The position numbers and the translations under genes were made by a program. From an uncultured Clostridia bacterium (GTDB lineage: Bacteria; Bacillota; Clostridia; UBA1381), in NCBI GenBank assembly GCA_944391635.1, contig CALXUL010000037.1, positions 1-7,030 of the forward strand: 7,030 nt of DNA, given 5' to 3'. A model generated the notes under the pieces. The model saw only the letters and a list, made by a program, of their open reading frames with translations, searched no databases and was not told the origin of the DNA. How positions within the stretch are numbered: the stretch's first letter is position 1; the number at the start of each line of letters is the position of its first letter. This document shows, one piece after another, positions 5,200-7,030 of the stretch.

Positions 5200-6714
5200 T
5201 TATTTCTTTTTAATAATGGTTTTTACAATAGTTCTTGATAAATCATTATAAATAAAAACATTCACAACCATAAATATTCCAAACACAGCTATACCTATTA
5301 ACACAGCATCTTTTACCCACAAAATAAAGCTATCAGTTGATACGTTATACAAAACTCTGCTCAAAGAAACAATTATAATGCACAGCATAAAATTCAAGCC
5401 TGCCTCTTTTACAAATTTTCTAATGTTTCTTTTTAAAATGTTCTTAGACAAATACCAAACAGTATATATCGTTCTTGCTAACATGGCAACCATACTTCCA
5501 AATATAACACCATTTATTCCGTATTTATGCACCGTAAGAAGTGAAATAACAAGATTAATTGATGCTTCCATATATGCCCCGGGTTTTGTTTGTCCGTAGT
5601 GTCCTGCAGCGTTTACAACATTTCCGTATGGGATACGCACACAATAAAACCATTGTGACATAATAAGCGTATATGCGAAAATAGGTCTTACATAATTAAC
5701 ATCCATAACGCCTCTTGTATATATTTCGACAAACGGAACTATCAAAATTGCCGCAACAGTATAAAAAACCGATGTTATAATTGTGTTAAAATATTCATAA
5801 ATCTGAAATGAGTCCCAAAGCAATTGCTTTTCACGTTTCGCAATTATATTTCCTATCGCACCTGCCAGGCTTGTAGAAATGGCGTTAAGAAGATTTTCTA
5901 TTGCATAAACAATACTATAATATACCGAATATACAGACACTTCTTTTACTCCGCAAAACAACGACAACAGCACTATATCGGTGTTTCTATGTATGAAATA
6001 AGATATATGATGAACCACTCCCTCTTTTTTCTTTGGGAATTGTCTTTTGGGATCATGTATTTTCTTGCTTATATGATAATGTTTTTTTATATAAATACGA
6101 TATACCACAGGGTTTAGCAAAAATACAAACGCGCTTATTAACTTTACCGCATGTATACCAACCCCCGCTTTCATTGCAATTATACATACAACTGCATTTA
6201 ATATAATCGTAATTATCTGAATAGTCTGAACAATATATATTTTTTGATCAGCTTTAATAAGGAGCTGATGCGTTATACCAAAATAATAATTAAAGTAATA
6301 ATTTATGCCGAGTATAAGGGCAAGTGTCCCAACATACACACCGTCAAATTCTGTTTTAATAAGCACTTTAGAAAAAAGAACCAAACCTGTTAACATAATG
6401 ACAAAAACTATCGAAATCTTATTAAAAAATCCTTTTGTGTTATTAAATATATCCGATACAGCCTCATCATCATTTTGTGCTAAAGGCTTGTAAAAAGACG
6501 CAATCACCATTCCGCCTATTCCGCATTCCAAAATCACTGTATAGCTGAGCAATTGGCTGATTGACTGCATTATACCGTTTACATCCGAACCAAATGTCAG
6601 CAGAATATATCTGGGAAGAATTAGACCAACTATCGCAGAAACCGCTTGATAAAGCAAGGCTATTAGTATGTTTATTTTTGCATTACGTCTTCTTGATGTC
6701 CCTTCCGCTTTCAT
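5200..6714 (-). CDS. polysaccharide flippase, Wzx-like (MATE/MOP superfamily)
   Basis: A 504-residue polytopic membrane protein with about 12-14 predicted hydrophobic segments, roughly at 12-35, 50-73, 98-118, 124-146, 159-181, 186-208, 262-290, 310-334, 342-360, 382-398, 400-420, 438-456 and 466-488. The N-terminus (RRRNAKINILIALLYQAVSA) and the following LPRYILLTFGSDVNGIMQS are typical of polysaccharide-biosynthesis flippases that move lipid-linked glycan units across the cytoplasmic membrane. A basic cytoplasmic loop near 210-232 and a positively charged tail ending KKK support an inside C-terminus. AAGGAAG (6725-6731) precedes the ATG by 10 nt. The gene lies 49 nt after a Stealth-type transferase gene in the same direction and is followed at once by a terminator, so it is the last gene of a surface-glycan operon. 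The transported substrate cannot be told from the sequence; a peptidoglycan-lipid flippase is less likely given the neighbour. Confidence 0.85.
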   Translation of the reverse strand: MKAEGTSRRRNAKINILIALLYQAVSAIVGLILPRYILLTFGSDVNGIMQSISQLLSYTVILECGIGGMVIASFYKPLAQNDDEAVSDIFNNTKGFFNKISIVFVIMLTGLVLFSKVLIKTEFDGVYVGTLALILGINYYFNYYFGITHQLLIKADQKIYIVQTIQIITIILNAVVCIIAMKAGVGIHAVKLISAFVFLLNPVVYRIYIKKHYHISKKIHDPKRQFPKKKEGVVHHISYFIHRNTDIVLLSLFCGVKEVSVYSVYYSIVYAIENLLNAISTSLAGAIGNIIAKREKQLLWDSFQIYEYFNTIITSVFYTVAAILIVPFVEIYTRGVMDVNYVRPIFAYTLIMSQWFYCVRIPYGNVVNAAGHYGQTKPGAYMEASINLVISLLTVHKYGINGVIFGSMVAMLARTIYTVWYLSKNILKRNIRKFVKEAGLNFMLCIIIVSLSRVLYNVSTDSFILWVKDAVLIGIAVFGIFMVVNVFIYNDLSRTIVKTIIKKK

Positions 6715-6763
6715 ATTTGTAATACTTCCTTTTCTTCAACTGTTTAGTCGTAAATACACACTT

Positions 6764-7030
6764 TTATTTTTCAAATTCCGATTTATCCGGCAATTTCTTT
6801 TCATATGCAAACAAAATCTCATTACGCACTATATCAAAATCCAATTTTGCCGGGGTATCGTTTATACATATAATTTTATATTTTTCTTTTTGTATAGCAT
6901 CAATCAAGCCATCATTATTATTTGATATTGAAAAGCTTCTTCCACGTGATTGTTTGGATACAGGATAAAACTTGCCTTCTGCGATTTGATAATATCTAAA
7001 AATGCTCTGGCTTATATCATACGGGCTTCG
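6764..7030 (-). CDS. C-terminal part of a Stealth-family sugar-phosphate transferase (partial)
   Basis: An open minus-strand frame enters from the right edge and gives 88 residues before TAA (6764-6766). It begins RSPYDISQSIFRYYQIAEGK. The tail contains KIICINDTPAKLDFD (52-66), then an amphipathic stretch EILFAYEKKLPDKSEFEK ending the protein. The (C)IND... and FE-K-PxKSxFE pattern is that of the C-terminal conserved region (CR4) of Stealth proteins. These are cytoplasmic or membrane-associated hexose-1-phosphate transferases that build phosphodiester-linked capsule or exopolysaccharide, such as the Neisseria group A capsule polymerase. The catalytic regions CR1-CR3 lie outside the window, so activity cannot be judged. 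It is probably co-transcribed with the flippase 49 nt downstream. The family call comes from a short tail read by eye. Confidence 0.72.
   Translation of the reverse strand, partial: RSPYDISQSIFRYYQIAEGKFYPVSKQSRGRSFSISNNNDGLIDAIQKEKYKIICINDTPAKLDFDIVRNEILFAYEKKLPDKSEFEK

Noticed and set aside
5824..6117. Plus-strand open frame of 97 codons inside the flippase gene
   Set aside because: It is antisense to conserved transmembrane coding sequence and has no ribosome binding site. It is a shadow frame.
6715..6763. Possible promoter or terminator between the Stealth and flippase genes
   Set aside because: No hairpin with a T-tract and no good -35/-10 pair is visible in these 49 nt. Read-through within one operon is the simpler view.

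Overview
This window looks like chromosome from an AT-rich, spore-forming member of the Clostridia (Bacillota). The grounds are Shine-Dalgarno sites before almost every gene, a SPOCS-domain spore-coat-assembly protein, a Gram-positive type amidase_6 protein, U-tract hairpin terminators and consensus sigma-A promoters. I cannot assign a genus. No tRNA, rRNA, CRISPR array, transposase or phage gene is visible.

Layout. (1) Positions 1-768 hold a SPOCS (DUF3794) spore-envelope gene on the minus strand. It is broken: the first domain and the start of the second read leftward from 768 to about 166, but the next piece of the second domain lies on the plus strand at about 1-170. The two pieces meet at a 12-nt sequence (165-176), as expected from an inversion or a fold-back chimera. 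(2) Positions 850-2337 encode rhamnulokinase (rhaB) on the minus strand, followed by its own hairpin terminator. (3) A short divergent control region (about 2340-2470) has two near-ideal sigma-A promoters placed back to back. A perfect 7-3-7 palindrome sits on one -35 element, and a half-site, ATATACTT, occurs three times. (4) Positions 2471-4509 form a two-gene plus-strand operon: a YghZ/Gpr-type aldo-keto reductase and a GalM-type mutarotase, ending in a strong terminator. (5) A lone minus-strand amidase_6 protein (4588-5064) has a very strong ribosome binding site and a candidate sigma-K promoter. (6) The right end (5200-7030) is the 3' part of a minus-strand surface-polysaccharide operon: the C-terminal end of a Stealth-family sugar-phosphate transferase, then a Wzx-like flippase, then a terminator.

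How they work together. RhaB, the reductase and the mutarotase plausibly form one regulated L-sugar (L-rhamnose-like) module. The mutarotase would supply the right anomer, the kinase would phosphorylate the ketose, and the reductase would remove an aldehyde product such as L-lactaldehyde or L-glyceraldehyde-3-phosphate. The isomerase, aldolase, transporter and regulator are not in the window. The right-end genes would make and export a phosphosugar-containing surface glycan. The SPOCS gene, and perhaps the amidase, belong to sporulation. The most unusual feature is the internal inversion of the SPOCS gene, which may be an assembly artefact and should be tested as such first. I found no clearly new multi-gene system.
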